Below, piece by piece: positions 37,168-45,583 of a stretch of DNA of 64,000 nucleotides. The notes under the pieces were generated by a model, which was not told where the DNA came from, made no database searches, and worked only from the letters and a program-made list of their open reading frames with translations. The stretch spans positions 62,001-126,000 of the forward strand of contig NZ_QJPK01000002.1 in the NCBI RefSeq assembly GCF_003259195.1, given 5' to 3'. Each line of letters begins with the position of its first letter. The stretch's first letter is position 1. The translations under genes and the position numbers were made by a program. The DNA comes from Paracoccus sediminilitoris. GTDB lineage: Bacteria; Pseudomonadota; Alphaproteobacteria; Rhodobacterales; Rhodobacteraceae.

Positions 37168-37979
37168 TGCGTATCCTCCGACAGGGGCTGATGCTGGCTG
37201 CCATGGCGGCAGTCCCCGCATCGGCCCAGGTTGCCGACCTGAGGTCGGCCGACCAGTTCCGCGTTTGCGCCGACCCCGCCAATGCCCCCGTCACCACGCG
37301 TGACGGAACGGGGTTCGAAAACAAGCTGGCCGAGTATTTCGGGCAGTTGCTGGACAGGCCCGTCACCTATGCCTGGTTCCCATCGGGCATGGGTTTCATC
37401 ACCAAGACGCTGCGTGCGGGGACCTGTGATGTCGTCATCGGCTATGCCCAGGGTGATGAGTTGGTGCAGAACACCAACCATTACTACACCTCGGTCTATG
37501 GGCTGGTGACGCGGCGCGACGGCGATCTGGCTCGGGTCGACCGGCTGTCGGACCCGGCGTTGAAGAATGCCGATATCGGTGTCGTCGCAGGCACGCCGCC
37601 CGCGACCCATCTGGCGCGAAACGGTCTGGCGGCGAACATGCGCGGGGCCGACCTGTTCGTCGACCGGCGCGTCCAGGACCCCACGGGCGACATGCTGGAC
37701 AATATCCGATCCGGCGATCTGGACATCGCCGTCTTGTGGGGACCCTTGGCCGGGCCCTTGGTCAAGGACGATCCGGACCTGCAATTCACCCCCCTGCTGC
37801 ATGAAGACGGCAATCCCAGGCTGTTTTACCGCATCACCATGGGTGTCCGGCTGGAAGAGCAGGAATGGAAACGGGAATTGAACAGCCTGATCCGCCGCAA
37901 CCAGGACGGCATCAACCAGATCCTGCACGAAGCGGGCGTGCCTTTGGTGGATGATTTCGGCAAGCAGGTAATGCCATGA
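37167..37979 (+). CDS. xoxJ: XoxJ, periplasmic binding-protein-like factor for XoxF
   Basis: 270 residues with a signal peptide ending near ASAQ (~res 19-22). The family-3 solute-binding fold shows as GFENKLAEYFGQLL, TCDVVIGYAQGDELVQNTNHYYTSVYGLVT and a DLDIAVLWGPLAGPL hinge. xoxJ normally follows xoxF and the cytochrome gene. Its product has been proposed to bind and mature the dehydrogenase rather than a transport substrate. Gene order here (xoxF, cytochrome, xoxJ) is the classic one. It overlaps the next gene by 4 nt. Confidence 0.9.
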   Translation: MRILRQGLMLAAMAAVPASAQVADLRSADQFRVCADPANAPVTTRDGTGFENKLAEYFGQLLDRPVTYAWFPSGMGFITKTLRAGTCDVVIGYAQGDELVQNTNHYYTSVYGLVTRRDGDLARVDRLSDPALKNADIGVVAGTPPATHLARNGLAANMRGADLFVDRRVQDPTGDMLDNIRSGDLDIAVLWGPLAGPLVKDDPDLQFTPLLHEDGNPRLFYRITMGVRLEEQEWKRELNSLIRRNQDGINQILHEAGVPLVDDFGKQVMP

Positions 37980-38500
37980 TCCGCGCGGCGGTGCTGGCTG
38001 CGCTGCTGGCCCTGCCTGCCGCCGCCGAAGGCATTCCCGAACCGGGCGATTATCGCGGAGAGCCTTACCGCGCGCCCGTTCCGGATACCCTGAAGGGCGC
38101 GCAGGTCATCGATGGCAGTCAGGCCTTGGACTTGCACGAGGCCGGGCAGGCCATCTTTGTCGACGTCTTTCCGCGCACCTTGCGCCCCGAGGGCCTGCCG
38201 GAAGGAACGATCTGGCGCGAACCTCCGCATCAGACCATTCCGGGCGCGATCTGGCTGTGGAATACCGGCTATCAGGCGCTGTCCCCCGAGGAACAGGTCC
38301 GTCTGCGCGACGGGTTGACTGCCGCACAGGGGGACAGCGACCGGCCACTGGTCATCTTTTGCCGCGAAGAATGCTGGATGAGCTGGAACGCCGCCCGCCG
38401 TGCGGTCGAATGGGGGTTCTCTCCGGTCTATTGGTTTCCAGGCGGCACGGATGACTGGCTGGCGGAAGGGGGCGCGTCGCTGGTCACGGCGGTCCCGTGA
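37976..38500 (+). CDS. Exported rhodanese-like protein (PQQ-associated CxxxCW family)
   Basis: 174 residues. A signal peptide (to ~res 17, PAAAEG) precedes a rhodanese-like domain. The active-site-like loop reads FCREECWMSWNAARRA (~res 127-142), where the two Cys and Trp match the PQQ-dependent-catabolism-associated CxxCW family found beside PQQ alcohol dehydrogenases. The biochemical role is unknown; a periplasmic thiol role is possible. Its 3' end overlaps the convergent beta-propeller gene by 17 nt. Confidence 0.88.
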   Translation: MIRAAVLAALLALPAAAEGIPEPGDYRGEPYRAPVPDTLKGAQVIDGSQALDLHEAGQAIFVDVFPRTLRPEGLPEGTIWREPPHQTIPGAIWLWNTGYQALSPEEQVRLRDGLTAAQGDSDRPLVIFCREECWMSWNAARRAVEWGFSPVYWFPGGTDDWLAEGGASLVTAVP

Positions 38501-39404
38501 AGACGCCAAAGGCCCGCGGTCCCGACGGCAGATCCACCGTCATGGTCACCGTCAGGTCGGTCGCATCAAGAATGCTCAGCGTGTCGCTGTCCCAGTTGGC
38601 GATGGCCACAGCGCTGCCGTCGGGCAGGGGGGATATGCCTTCGGGATAATCCCCGACGGCAACAGTGGCCAGGACCGCGTGGCTGTCGGCATCAAAGACC
38701 GTGACGCTGCCGTCATATTGATTGGTGACAAAGCCACGCCCCGCCGCAAAGGCCACGGCATAGGGGTGGCTGCCGGTCGGGATCTGCCCCACCAGGCGCC
38801 CGGCAACCGGATCGATGACCGAAACGCGGTCCCCCATCACATCCGCCGTCCAGATCAGCCCGTCATGGAACGTGATCCCGAAGGGATGCGGACCGGCAGT
38901 GGCGACCCGATGCAGCAGATCACCCGTGGTCGCGTCGAAGATGCCGACCGCATCGGCATCGCGATCGGCGGTGGCCACCAGCGCACCTTCGGCACTGACC
39001 GCCACGCCTGCGGGCGCGGGACCAGTGGCGACCTGCCAGAGGGTCTGCAAATCGCGGTCCAGCCGCATCAGCCGCGCCCCGAACCAGTCCGCGACGAAGA
39101 GAGCACCGTCCGGCCCGGTCGCGATTCCAAAGGCCCCTTCGCCCAGATCCGCCTGCAACAGCAGTCGGCCCGCCTTGTCCAGCACATGCAGCCGCCCGGT
39201 ATTGGCGGCGATGACATGAACCCGACCACTTGTCGCATCATACGCGACAGGGGCAGGGGCGTCGGGAATGACCACTTCGGCAGTAACGTCGCCCGTGGAA
39301 AGATCGACGACCGACAGCGCATTCCCGTTCTGCGAGGTCACGAACGCAAGATCCCCGGCCATGACCGGGGATGCAAGCAGCGCCAGCAGCAGGGGCAGCC
39401 TCAT
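38484..39404 (-). CDS. Exported YVTN-type beta-propeller protein
   Basis: 306 residues with a signal peptide (MRLPLLLALLASPVMAG). About seven repeats of the type LSVVDLSTGDVTAEVVIPDAP, SVIDPVAGRLVGQIPTGSHPYAV and TVFDADSHAVLATVAVGDYPEG make a YVTN-family propeller. Such proteins often sit by quinoprotein dehydrogenase genes; function is unknown. It is the third gene of a minus-strand trio and starts in an ATGA overlap with the SRPBCC gene. Confidence 0.85.
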   Translation of the reverse strand: MRLPLLLALLASPVMAGDLAFVTSQNGNALSVVDLSTGDVTAEVVIPDAPAPVAYDATSGRVHVIAANTGRLHVLDKAGRLLLQADLGEGAFGIATGPDGALFVADWFGARLMRLDRDLQTLWQVATGPAPAGVAVSAEGALVATADRDADAVGIFDATTGDLLHRVATAGPHPFGITFHDGLIWTADVMGDRVSVIDPVAGRLVGQIPTGSHPYAVAFAAGRGFVTNQYDGSVTVFDADSHAVLATVAVGDYPEGISPLPDGSAVAIANWDSDTLSILDATDLTVTMTVDLPSGPRAFGVFTGPP

Positions 39405-39958
39405 TCTGCCTTGCCGAACCGTTCGGCCAAGGCATCAAGACCAGACTTGTAGATGCCGTCGACCCCCGCGATGGCTGCATCATCGTTCAGTTCGGCCGGG
39501 GGATCGTTGTTCGGAAAGCCACGATAGAAGCCTCCCTTCCACGTCACCTCGGCTTGGCCATCCTTGTCCTTGACCATCAGGGTCGAGGAATAGTTGGTGA
39601 CCGGCAGGACTGCCGTATCGACCTCGGTGATCATGTATTTATAGCTCATCTTGTCATTGTCGATGGCCATCAGCTGTTCGGTGATCGTCGGATCGCCTTC
39701 GGCGGCCAGAGTCAGGACGCGGGTCGATTCGTCGGGAACATCGGCGGCTGCGCCCTCGGGCGTCATTGCGGTCGATGCCACGGCGGGGTGCCAGCTCATG
39801 TCGTCGAAATGTCCGATGACCTCCCACACTTCGGCGGGGGTGGCGTCCAGCACGACGCTCTGCTCGGTCTTCAGACGTGACGGGCCATGCGCGGATGCGA
39901 TCCCGGTCATGGCCATCACCGCGCCAAGCGTCGCTGCAACAAGCTGGGTCTTCCTCAT
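39401..39958 (-). CDS. Exported SRPBCC-family protein (MxaD-like)
   Basis: 185 residues. A signal peptide (to ~res 23, ASA-HG) precedes a START/SRPBCC fold, seen as LDATPAEVWEVIGHFDDMSWHPAVAST (~res 37-63) and later KDGQAEVTWKGGFYRG. MxaD, a periplasmic SRPBCC protein, assists methanol dehydrogenase-cytochrome interaction in methylotrophs; this neighbour of xoxF may play the same part, which is an inference. It overlaps both flanking genes by 4 nt. Confidence 0.82.
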   Translation of the reverse strand: MRKTQLVAATLGAVMAMTGIASAHGPSRLKTEQSVVLDATPAEVWEVIGHFDDMSWHPAVASTAMTPEGAAADVPDESTRVLTLAAEGDPTITEQLMAIDNDKMSYKYMITEVDTAVLPVTNYSSTLMVKDKDGQAEVTWKGGFYRGFPNNDPPAELNDDAAIAGVDGIYKSGLDALAERFGKAE

Positions 39959-40479
39959 TCCTTGGTATCCTCCCGGAAAATGATGTTCTTCAACAGATAG
40001 CGATAGCCGCGCTGAAAGGCGTCGTCGGTATTGCCGCGGATATCGACCGCCCCCGCCCGCAGCGTCTGCCCCGTTTCGGCATCGCGAATGCGCAGGTTCA
40101 CCGACTGGATCAGGTTCGAGGTCTTCTGCACCTCGCCGGTGATGGCATAGCGCGACCCCATTTCCGCGGCGATCCGGGTGTCGGCGCCGTTGGAATGGGC
40201 GGGGTTCCTGATGCGGGCGACGTCTTCGGGGGCGGGTTCGGTCAGTGTGAAACCGCGTTCGGTCAAAAGGCCGGCCACGTAATCCTCGGTCATGGCGACA
40301 CGGTCGGTTTCATCCTGGCGGGGGCCATTGATGTCACCCTCGGTCGAGGTGTCGATGAAATGGATGCCGAACCACGCGGCGGGGCCGGGTGTCAAATCCT
40401 GCGCCGCAGCGTGCTGGGACGACATCGCCAGCGAAGCCACGGCAAGGGCAAGCGCCCCGATATGATGTTTGATGGTCAT
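39955..40479 (-). CDS. Exported protein, DUF2380/DUF3280-like
   Basis: 174 residues from ATG 40479 (MTIKHHIGALALAVASLAM), with a signal peptide ending at QHAAAQ. The core (FIDTSTEGDIN, YAITGEVQKTSNLIQSVNLRIRDAETGQTLRAGAVDIRGNTDDAFQRGYRYLLKN) resembles the DUF2380/DUF3280 exported proteins seen in PQQ-alcohol dehydrogenase regions. Function is unknown. It is the first gene of the minus-strand trio, divergent from the ABC operon across a 162-nt promoter gap. Confidence 0.75.
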   Translation of the reverse strand: MTIKHHIGALALAVASLAMSSQHAAAQDLTPGPAAWFGIHFIDTSTEGDINGPRQDETDRVAMTEDYVAGLLTERGFTLTEPAPEDVARIRNPAHSNGADTRIAAEMGSRYAITGEVQKTSNLIQSVNLRIRDAETGQTLRAGAVDIRGNTDDAFQRGYRYLLKNIIFREDTKE

Positions 40480-40641
40480 GCGACAAGCTTGAACCCGCGC
40501 GCGCCGCGTCGTCCATAAGACCAAAGCCTGATATCTCTGCGACCAAGGGTGCAGGGAAAAAGTTCCCGTGTCGGACGGGAACAATAACCGGCTTGCCGCA
40601 AGGCCCCGCGATGATCACCATGTCCTTCAGGGAGACAATCA

Positions 40642-41841
40642 ATGTTCAAGGGAATCACAGGGATTCTGGCCGGTGCCTGCGCATTGGCCCAGCCCGTTCA
40701 TGCCCAGGCACCGGAACCCGTGGTCATTCGCGCCGCCGTCCTGCGGGTCGACGACCCCGGCCTGCCGCCCATATCGCGGTTGGAGCTGCCGCCCGAGGAT
40801 CTGGGCTTTGCCGGGGCGGATCTGGCCACCGACGACAATGACACGACCGGCCGCTTCATGGGGCAGGATTTCCAGACGGTGACGGTGGCCGCGACGCCAG
40901 ACACGGCGGCCGACAGCATGCGCGACCTGCTGGATCAGGACATCCGGTTCATCGTGGTCATGGCGGACGACGACGTCACGCTGGCGCTGGCCGATCAGGT
41001 GGGCGACCGCGCCATGCTGATCAACGCGATGGCACGCGGCGACAACCTGCGCGGCGTCGATTGCCGGATGAACACCATCCATGTTGCGCCAAGCCGGGCC
41101 ATGTTGGCCGACGGGCTGACGCAATTCCTGATGTGGAAGAACTGGCCGCGCTGGATGCTGATCCATGGCAGCCATCCACAGGATCAGGCCATGGCCGAGG
41201 CCTATCGCCGCTCCGCGGCCAAGTTCGGTGCCGAGATCGTCGAGGAGCGCGAATTCGAGGATACCGGCGGCGCAAGGCGCACCGACAGTGGTCATGTGCA
41301 GGTCCAGTCGCAGATGCCTGTCTTTACCCAACGCGCCGAGGACCACGACATCGTCATCACCGCCGACGAAGCAGACGTCTTCGCCGTCTATCTGCCCTAT
41401 CTGACCTGGGATCCACGCCCCGTGGCGGGATCGGCCGGACTGGTCCCCCGCAGCTGGCATCCCGCGATGGAGGCCTGGGGCGCGACCCAGTTCCAGAACC
41501 GCTTCGAGGCCCTGGCCAACCGCCGCATGCGCGAGGCCGACTATCAAGCCTGGCTGTCCCTGCGCATCATCGGAGAGGCCGCGACCCGTACCAATTCCGG
41601 CGATCCCGACACCTTGCGCGATTTCATCCTGTCGCCCGAATTCGATGTGGCGGGCTTCAAGGGACAGGCGCTGACCGTGCGCGACTGGGATCACCAGGTG
41701 CGCCAGCCGATCTTGCTGACCACGGGCGATCTGACCACCTCGGTCAGCCCGCAGGAACAATATCTGCATCAGACCAGCCAGCTGGACACGCTGGGCGTGG
41801 ACCGCGCCGAAACCGAATGCCGTTTTGAGGACCCGTCATGA
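40642..41841 (+). CDS. Periplasmic ABC binding protein, PQQ-alcohol-dehydrogenase-associated
   Basis: 399 residues with a signal peptide (PVHAQ, ~res 18-22). It resembles the branched-chain amino-acid-type binding-protein fold in the PQQ-dependent alcohol dehydrogenase system: YLPYLTWDPRPVAGSAGLVPRSWHP and LRDFILSPEFDVAGFKGQALTVRDWDHQVRQP are characteristic. It opens a six-gene operon with ATGA junctions. Similar operons (lutABCDEFG in Methylorubrum, pedA1A2BC in Pseudomonas putida) are reported to import lanthanides; a lanthanide ligand here is inferred. Confidence 0.85.
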   Translation: MFKGITGILAGACALAQPVHAQAPEPVVIRAAVLRVDDPGLPPISRLELPPEDLGFAGADLATDDNDTTGRFMGQDFQTVTVAATPDTAADSMRDLLDQDIRFIVVMADDDVTLALADQVGDRAMLINAMARGDNLRGVDCRMNTIHVAPSRAMLADGLTQFLMWKNWPRWMLIHGSHPQDQAMAEAYRRSAAKFGAEIVEEREFEDTGGARRTDSGHVQVQSQMPVFTQRAEDHDIVITADEADVFAVYLPYLTWDPRPVAGSAGLVPRSWHPAMEAWGATQFQNRFEALANRRMREADYQAWLSLRIIGEAATRTNSGDPDTLRDFILSPEFDVAGFKGQALTVRDWDHQVRQPILLTTGDLTTSVSPQEQYLHQTSQLDTLGVDRAETECRFEDPS

Positions 41842-42800
41842 AACATCTGCTTGCCACCGCGGCGCTGATCTGCGCCGCCCAGCCCGCGCTTGCCAACCGC
41901 GTCTTTATCACCAATGAACGCAGCAACGACATCACCGTGCTGGACGGCGAAAGCTTCGAGGTGATCGGCACCTATCCCGCCGGCAACCGGCCGCGCGGCA
42001 TCGCCATCAGCCCCGATGGAACCGAGCTTTACGTCTGTGTGTCGGATGACGACCTGGTGCGCGTTTTCGACCCCCAGACGATGGAAGAGATGCACACCCT
42101 GCCATCCGGCCCTGACCCCGAACTCTTCGTGCTGCACCCGTCGGGAAATCCGCTGTTCATCGCCAATGAGGACGACAACATCGTCACCGTGGTCGATACC
42201 AAGACCCACCAGATGCTGGCGGAGATTCCTGTCGGCGTCGAACCCGAAGGCATGGGCGTCAGCCCCGATGGCCGGGTGGTGATCAACACGTCGGAAACGA
42301 CGAACATGGCGCATTTCATCGACACCGAGACCTATGAGATCACCGCAAACGTCCTGGTCGACAGCCGCCCGCGCTTTGCCCAATACACGGCCGATGGCAG
42401 CAAGCTCTATGTGACCTCGGAAATCGGAGGCACGGTCAGCGTCATCGACCCGGTCACGCAACAGATTACCAAGAAGATCAGTTTCGACATTCCCGGTGTC
42501 CTGCCCGAGGCGATCCAGCCGGTCGGCGCGCGCGTGACGTCCGATGGGTCCAAGCTGTTCGTGGCCTTGGGGCCGGCCAACCGGGTCGCCGTGATCGACG
42601 CCGCCACTGACGAGGTGATCGATTATCTGCTGGTCGGGCAGCGTGTCTGGCAGCTGGCCTTCAGCCCGGACGAGAAATACCTCTATACCACCAACGGCAA
42701 TTCCAACGACGTGTCGATCATCGACGTGGCCGCCAACGAGGTCGTCCGCTCTGTTCCCGTGGGGCAGCAGCCCTGGGGTGTCGTCGTCGCCCCGGACTGA
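41838..42800 (+). CDS. Exported YVTN beta-propeller protein, PQQ-catabolism-associated
   Basis: 320 residues, signal peptide to ~res 20 (QPALA-N). Seven-blade repeats such as ITVLDGESFEVIGTYPAGNRPRGIAISPDG and VSIIDVAANEVVRSVPVGQQPWGVVVAPD mark the PQQ-associated propeller family. Equivalent genes belong to the lut and ped lanthanide-transport loci. It shares 4 nt with the binding-protein gene and precedes the acidic-tract gene by 37 nt. A periplasmic metal- or cofactor-delivery role is plausible but unproven. Confidence 0.88.
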   Translation: MKHLLATAALICAAQPALANRVFITNERSNDITVLDGESFEVIGTYPAGNRPRGIAISPDGTELYVCVSDDDLVRVFDPQTMEEMHTLPSGPDPELFVLHPSGNPLFIANEDDNIVTVVDTKTHQMLAEIPVGVEPEGMGVSPDGRVVINTSETTNMAHFIDTETYEITANVLVDSRPRFAQYTADGSKLYVTSEIGGTVSVIDPVTQQITKKISFDIPGVLPEAIQPVGARVTSDGSKLFVALGPANRVAVIDAATDEVIDYLLVGQRVWQLAFSPDEKYLYTTNGNSNDVSIIDVAANEVVRSVPVGQQPWGVVVAPD

Positions 42801-42837
42801 TCCGGCATCCCTGCATATCCTGAGGAGGAGATATTCC

Positions 42838-43452
42838 ATGACCACGCTGACGAAACTGATGTCCGGTGCCGCCTTGGCCCTGATCCTGGCGGTGCCCGCC
42901 ATCGCCCAGGATGCCGCGGCCCCCAACGCCTCTGCCGAGCAGGTCCCCGGCGGCGATGCCGTGGTGGGCGAACCCGCCGAGGCGGGCACCCAATCGGGCG
43001 AGGCCGTGGAGGCGGACGAAGATGATGATGACGACGAGGAAGAGGCGCCGTCCAAGGGGACCTATGACGCGACCGGCATGTTCGATTACGGCTTCTCGGG
43101 CCTTCTGGCGCGGGAAAACCGCACCGATCTGGCACCCCTGACGCTGGCATCCGGTCAGCCCGTCGCGGGCGGCGAATACACGATCAAGTCGGGCGGCTAC
43201 TATCGCATCAACATCGTGGCCGATGGCAGCCAGGAGCTGGCCCTGTCGGGCGGTGACTTCTTCCGCGCGATCTGGATCAACGAGATCGTCATCGGCGATA
43301 CCGAGATCCGGCCGATGGGCGTGCACAGCATCGAATTCGATGCCGACGGCACGGCGGTCCTCAGCTTTGTCGCGGTGCTGCCCGGTCGATACACCTTGTC
43401 AGTGCCGGGCTCTACGGGCGACAGTCTGCAAGCCGTCTTCAACATCCAGTAA
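42838..43452 (+). CDS. Exported protein with acidic tract, unknown function
   Basis: 204 residues from ATG 42838, after a strong GAGGAGGAG site. A signal peptide ends near residue 23 (PAIAQ-D). A low-complexity linker ends in ten consecutive acidic residues (60-69, DEDDDDDEEE). A ~125-residue beta-rich domain follows, with GEYTIKSGGYYRINIVADGSQ and ELALSGGDFFRAIWINEIVIGD, faintly reminiscent of cupredoxin-like folds but lacking a clear Cys/His copper site. It sits in the middle of the ABC operon. The acidic tract could bind multivalent cations; this is inference from composition and context. Confidence 0.75.
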   Translation: MTTLTKLMSGAALALILAVPAIAQDAAAPNASAEQVPGGDAVVGEPAEAGTQSGEAVEADEDDDDDEEEAPSKGTYDATGMFDYGFSGLLARENRTDLAPLTLASGQPVAGGEYTIKSGGYYRINIVADGSQELALSGGDFFRAIWINEIVIGDTEIRPMGVHSIEFDADGTAVLSFVAVLPGRYTLSVPGSTGDSLQAVFNIQ

Positions 43453-43454
43453 TC

Positions 43455-44180
43455 ATGACCGCAGCCGCGCTGGAAATCGACCATGTCAGCCATAATTTCG
43501 GGGCTGTTCAGGCCTTGCAGGATGTCTCGCTGACCGTCCCGCGCGGCGGCTTCACGGCGCTGTTGGGCGTGAACGGGGCGGGCAAGACGACGCTGTTTTC
43601 GTTGATCACGCGGCTTTATAACAACCGGTCCGGCGTGATCCGCGTGGGTGGCCACGACCTGCGGCGCGAACCGTCCAAGGCCCTGGCGCGCCTTGGCGTG
43701 GTCTTTCAAACCCGCGCCATGGATGCGGACCTGACGATCCGTCAGAACCTGATCTATCACGCCAGCCTGCACGGTATTCCGGGCCGCATCGCGCGCCCCC
43801 GCATCGCGCAGGTGCTTGACCAGGTCGATCTGGCCGACAAGGCCGATGCCCGCGTCACGGCCCTGTCCGGCGGCCAGTCCCGCCGGGCCGAAATCGCCCG
43901 CGCCCTGATCCATCGCCCCGACCTGCTGCTGCTAGACGAGGCAACGGTGGGCCTTGACGTGAAATCCCGCGCCGAGGTGCTGGCCCTGACCCGCCGCCTG
44001 ATCGCCCGCGACGGGGTCTCGGCGCTGTGGGCCACGCATATCATGGATGAGATTGCCCCCGACGACGACCTGGTGATCCTGCACCGCGGCCAGGTGCTGC
44101 GCCGGGGCAGAGCCGATGCCATTGCAGGATCGCAGGGGATGACCCAAGCTTTTCTGGACATGACCGGGGTGGCACCGTGA
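43455..44180 (+). CDS. ABC transporter ATP-binding protein (PQQ-alcohol-dehydrogenase system type)
   Basis: 241 residues. Walker A LLGVNGAGKTTLF (~res 36-48), signature LSGGQSRRAEIARAL (~res 138), Walker B LLLLDEATVGLD (~res 157) and switch His in ATHIMDE (~res 195) are complete. It starts 2 nt after the acidic-tract gene and overlaps the permease gene by 4 nt. Orthologous ATPases are in the lut/ped lanthanide loci. Direction of transport cannot be judged from the ATPase; the linked permease is of the ABC-2 type. Confidence 0.92.
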   Translation: MTAAALEIDHVSHNFGAVQALQDVSLTVPRGGFTALLGVNGAGKTTLFSLITRLYNNRSGVIRVGGHDLRREPSKALARLGVVFQTRAMDADLTIRQNLIYHASLHGIPGRIARPRIAQVLDQVDLADKADARVTALSGGQSRRAEIARALIHRPDLLLLDEATVGLDVKSRAEVLALTRRLIARDGVSALWATHIMDEIAPDDDLVILHRGQVLRRGRADAIAGSQGMTQAFLDMTGVAP

Positions 44181-44980
44181 CCGGGTGGCTGACCGCCTTT
44201 CTGGGCATCGCGCGGCGCGAGACGCTGCGCTTCGTCAACCAGCGTGGACGCTTTCTGGCGGCACTGGTGCGGCCGCTGGTCTGGCTCTTCATCTTCGCCG
44301 CCGGCTTCCGCGCGGTTCTGGGCCTGTCGATCACGCCGCCCTATCAGACCTATGTCCTCTACGAAGTCTATGTGACCCCCGGCTTGGTCGCGATGATCCA
44401 GTTGTTCAACGGCATGCAGTCGTCGCTGTCGATGGTCTATGACCGCGAAACCGGGGCCATGCGCACGCTGCTGGTCAGTCCGTTTCCGCGCTGGTTCCTG
44501 CTGGGGTCCAAGCTGGTGGCGGGGGTGATCGTCTCGATCATCCAGGTCTTCACCTTTCTGGCCATCGCCTGGTTCTGGGGCATCACGCCGCCCGCATGGG
44601 GCTATGTCGCGGTGATCCCGGCGCTGATCCTGTCGGGGCTGATGCTGGGGGCGATGGGGCTGTTCCTGTCATCGGCCATCCGCCATCTGGAGAATTTCGC
44701 GGGCGTGATGAACTTCGTGATCTTCCCGATGTTCTTTGCGTCATCCGCGCTTTATCCGCTGTGGCGGATGCGCGAAAGCAGTCCGCTGTTGCATGACATC
44801 TGCGCCTTCAACCCCTTCACCCATGCCGTCGAACTGATCCGCTTTGCGCTTTATCTGCAGGTGAATTGGACATCGCTGGCGGTGGTCATGGGATGTTTGG
44901 CGGGGTTCTTCGGGGCGGCGGTCTTCATGTATGATCCGCAAAAGGGCCTCTGGGCCCGTCGGAAAGGAGGACCCTCATGA
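44177..44980 (+). CDS. ABC-2 type transporter permease
   Basis: 267 residues with six hydrophobic segments, including PLVWLFIFAAGFRAVLGL, IVSIIQVFTFLAIAWFWGI and GLMLGAMGLFLSSAIRH, and a conserved LYPLWRMRESSPLLHDICAFNPFTHAVELIRFALY stretch near the end. ABC-2 permeases usually export, yet homologous operons are linked to lanthanide uptake; whether the system imports or exports is open. It shares ATGA junctions on both sides. Confidence 0.9.
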   Translation: MTGWLTAFLGIARRETLRFVNQRGRFLAALVRPLVWLFIFAAGFRAVLGLSITPPYQTYVLYEVYVTPGLVAMIQLFNGMQSSLSMVYDRETGAMRTLLVSPFPRWFLLGSKLVAGVIVSIIQVFTFLAIAWFWGITPPAWGYVAVIPALILSGLMLGAMGLFLSSAIRHLENFAGVMNFVIFPMFFASSALYPLWRMRESSPLLHDICAFNPFTHAVELIRFALYLQVNWTSLAVVMGCLAGFFGAAVFMYDPQKGLWARRKGGPS

Positions 44981-45570
44981 TCCGCATTCCCCTGTTGTTG
45001 GCCCTGTTGGCTGCGGCACCCGCCCATGCCGCGATAGGCAGCGACCCCGACTGGCCCTGCATCCAGCGCAAGCAGCCGCACCTGTCCCTGGGGCAGCTGT
45101 GGACGGGACCGGTGCCGGACGAACAGGTGATGGAGCTGGCGGAAACGCCCCCCATCGCCCAGCTGGCCGCAAGGCTGGAACAGCGCCGTCTGCCCCTGGA
45201 TCAGGCCGCCACGCTGATCGGCGACTTTGCCCAAGGTGCCGACGACCGGCAGTTGACCGCCCTGATGCAGGCGATCTTTACGCGCATCGAACGCGATCGC
45301 AGCGCGCTGATCGCGGGGATATCACGCTATGGCCGCGCGCAGGTGGCCTTGGCCGATCGCATCAAGGACCGCCGCACCCGGTTCGAGGAAATGCAGGCCG
45401 CCCCCAGCCCTGATTTCGACGCCATCGACGTCGAGGAAGAGGCGCTGGACTGGGACATGCGCATCTTCCAGGACCGGCAGAAATCGCTGACCTATGTCTG
45501 CGAAACGCCCGTCATCCTGGAACAGCGCGCCTTTGCCCTGGGCCGCGAAATCGCAGGGCATCTGGATTAG
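44977..45570 (+). CDS. Exported hypothetical protein, last gene of the ABC operon
   Basis: 197 residues with a signal peptide (LAAAPAHAAI, ~res 10-19). The mature part is largely helical and charged, with a Cys near the N-terminus (DWPCIQRK, ~res 28) and one near the C-terminus (TYVCETP, ~res 178) that could form a disulfide. No known domain was recognised. Its consistent position after the permease suggests a periplasmic accessory role, comparable in place to the exported LutG protein of Methylorubrum; sequence relation was not verified. Confidence 0.75.
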   Translation: MIRIPLLLALLAAAPAHAAIGSDPDWPCIQRKQPHLSLGQLWTGPVPDEQVMELAETPPIAQLAARLEQRRLPLDQAATLIGDFAQGADDRQLTALMQAIFTRIERDRSALIAGISRYGRAQVALADRIKDRRTRFEEMQAAPSPDFDAIDVEEEALDWDMRIFQDRQKSLTYVCETPVILEQRAFALGREIAGHLD

Positions 45571-45583
45571 GGCGCAGCCTTGG

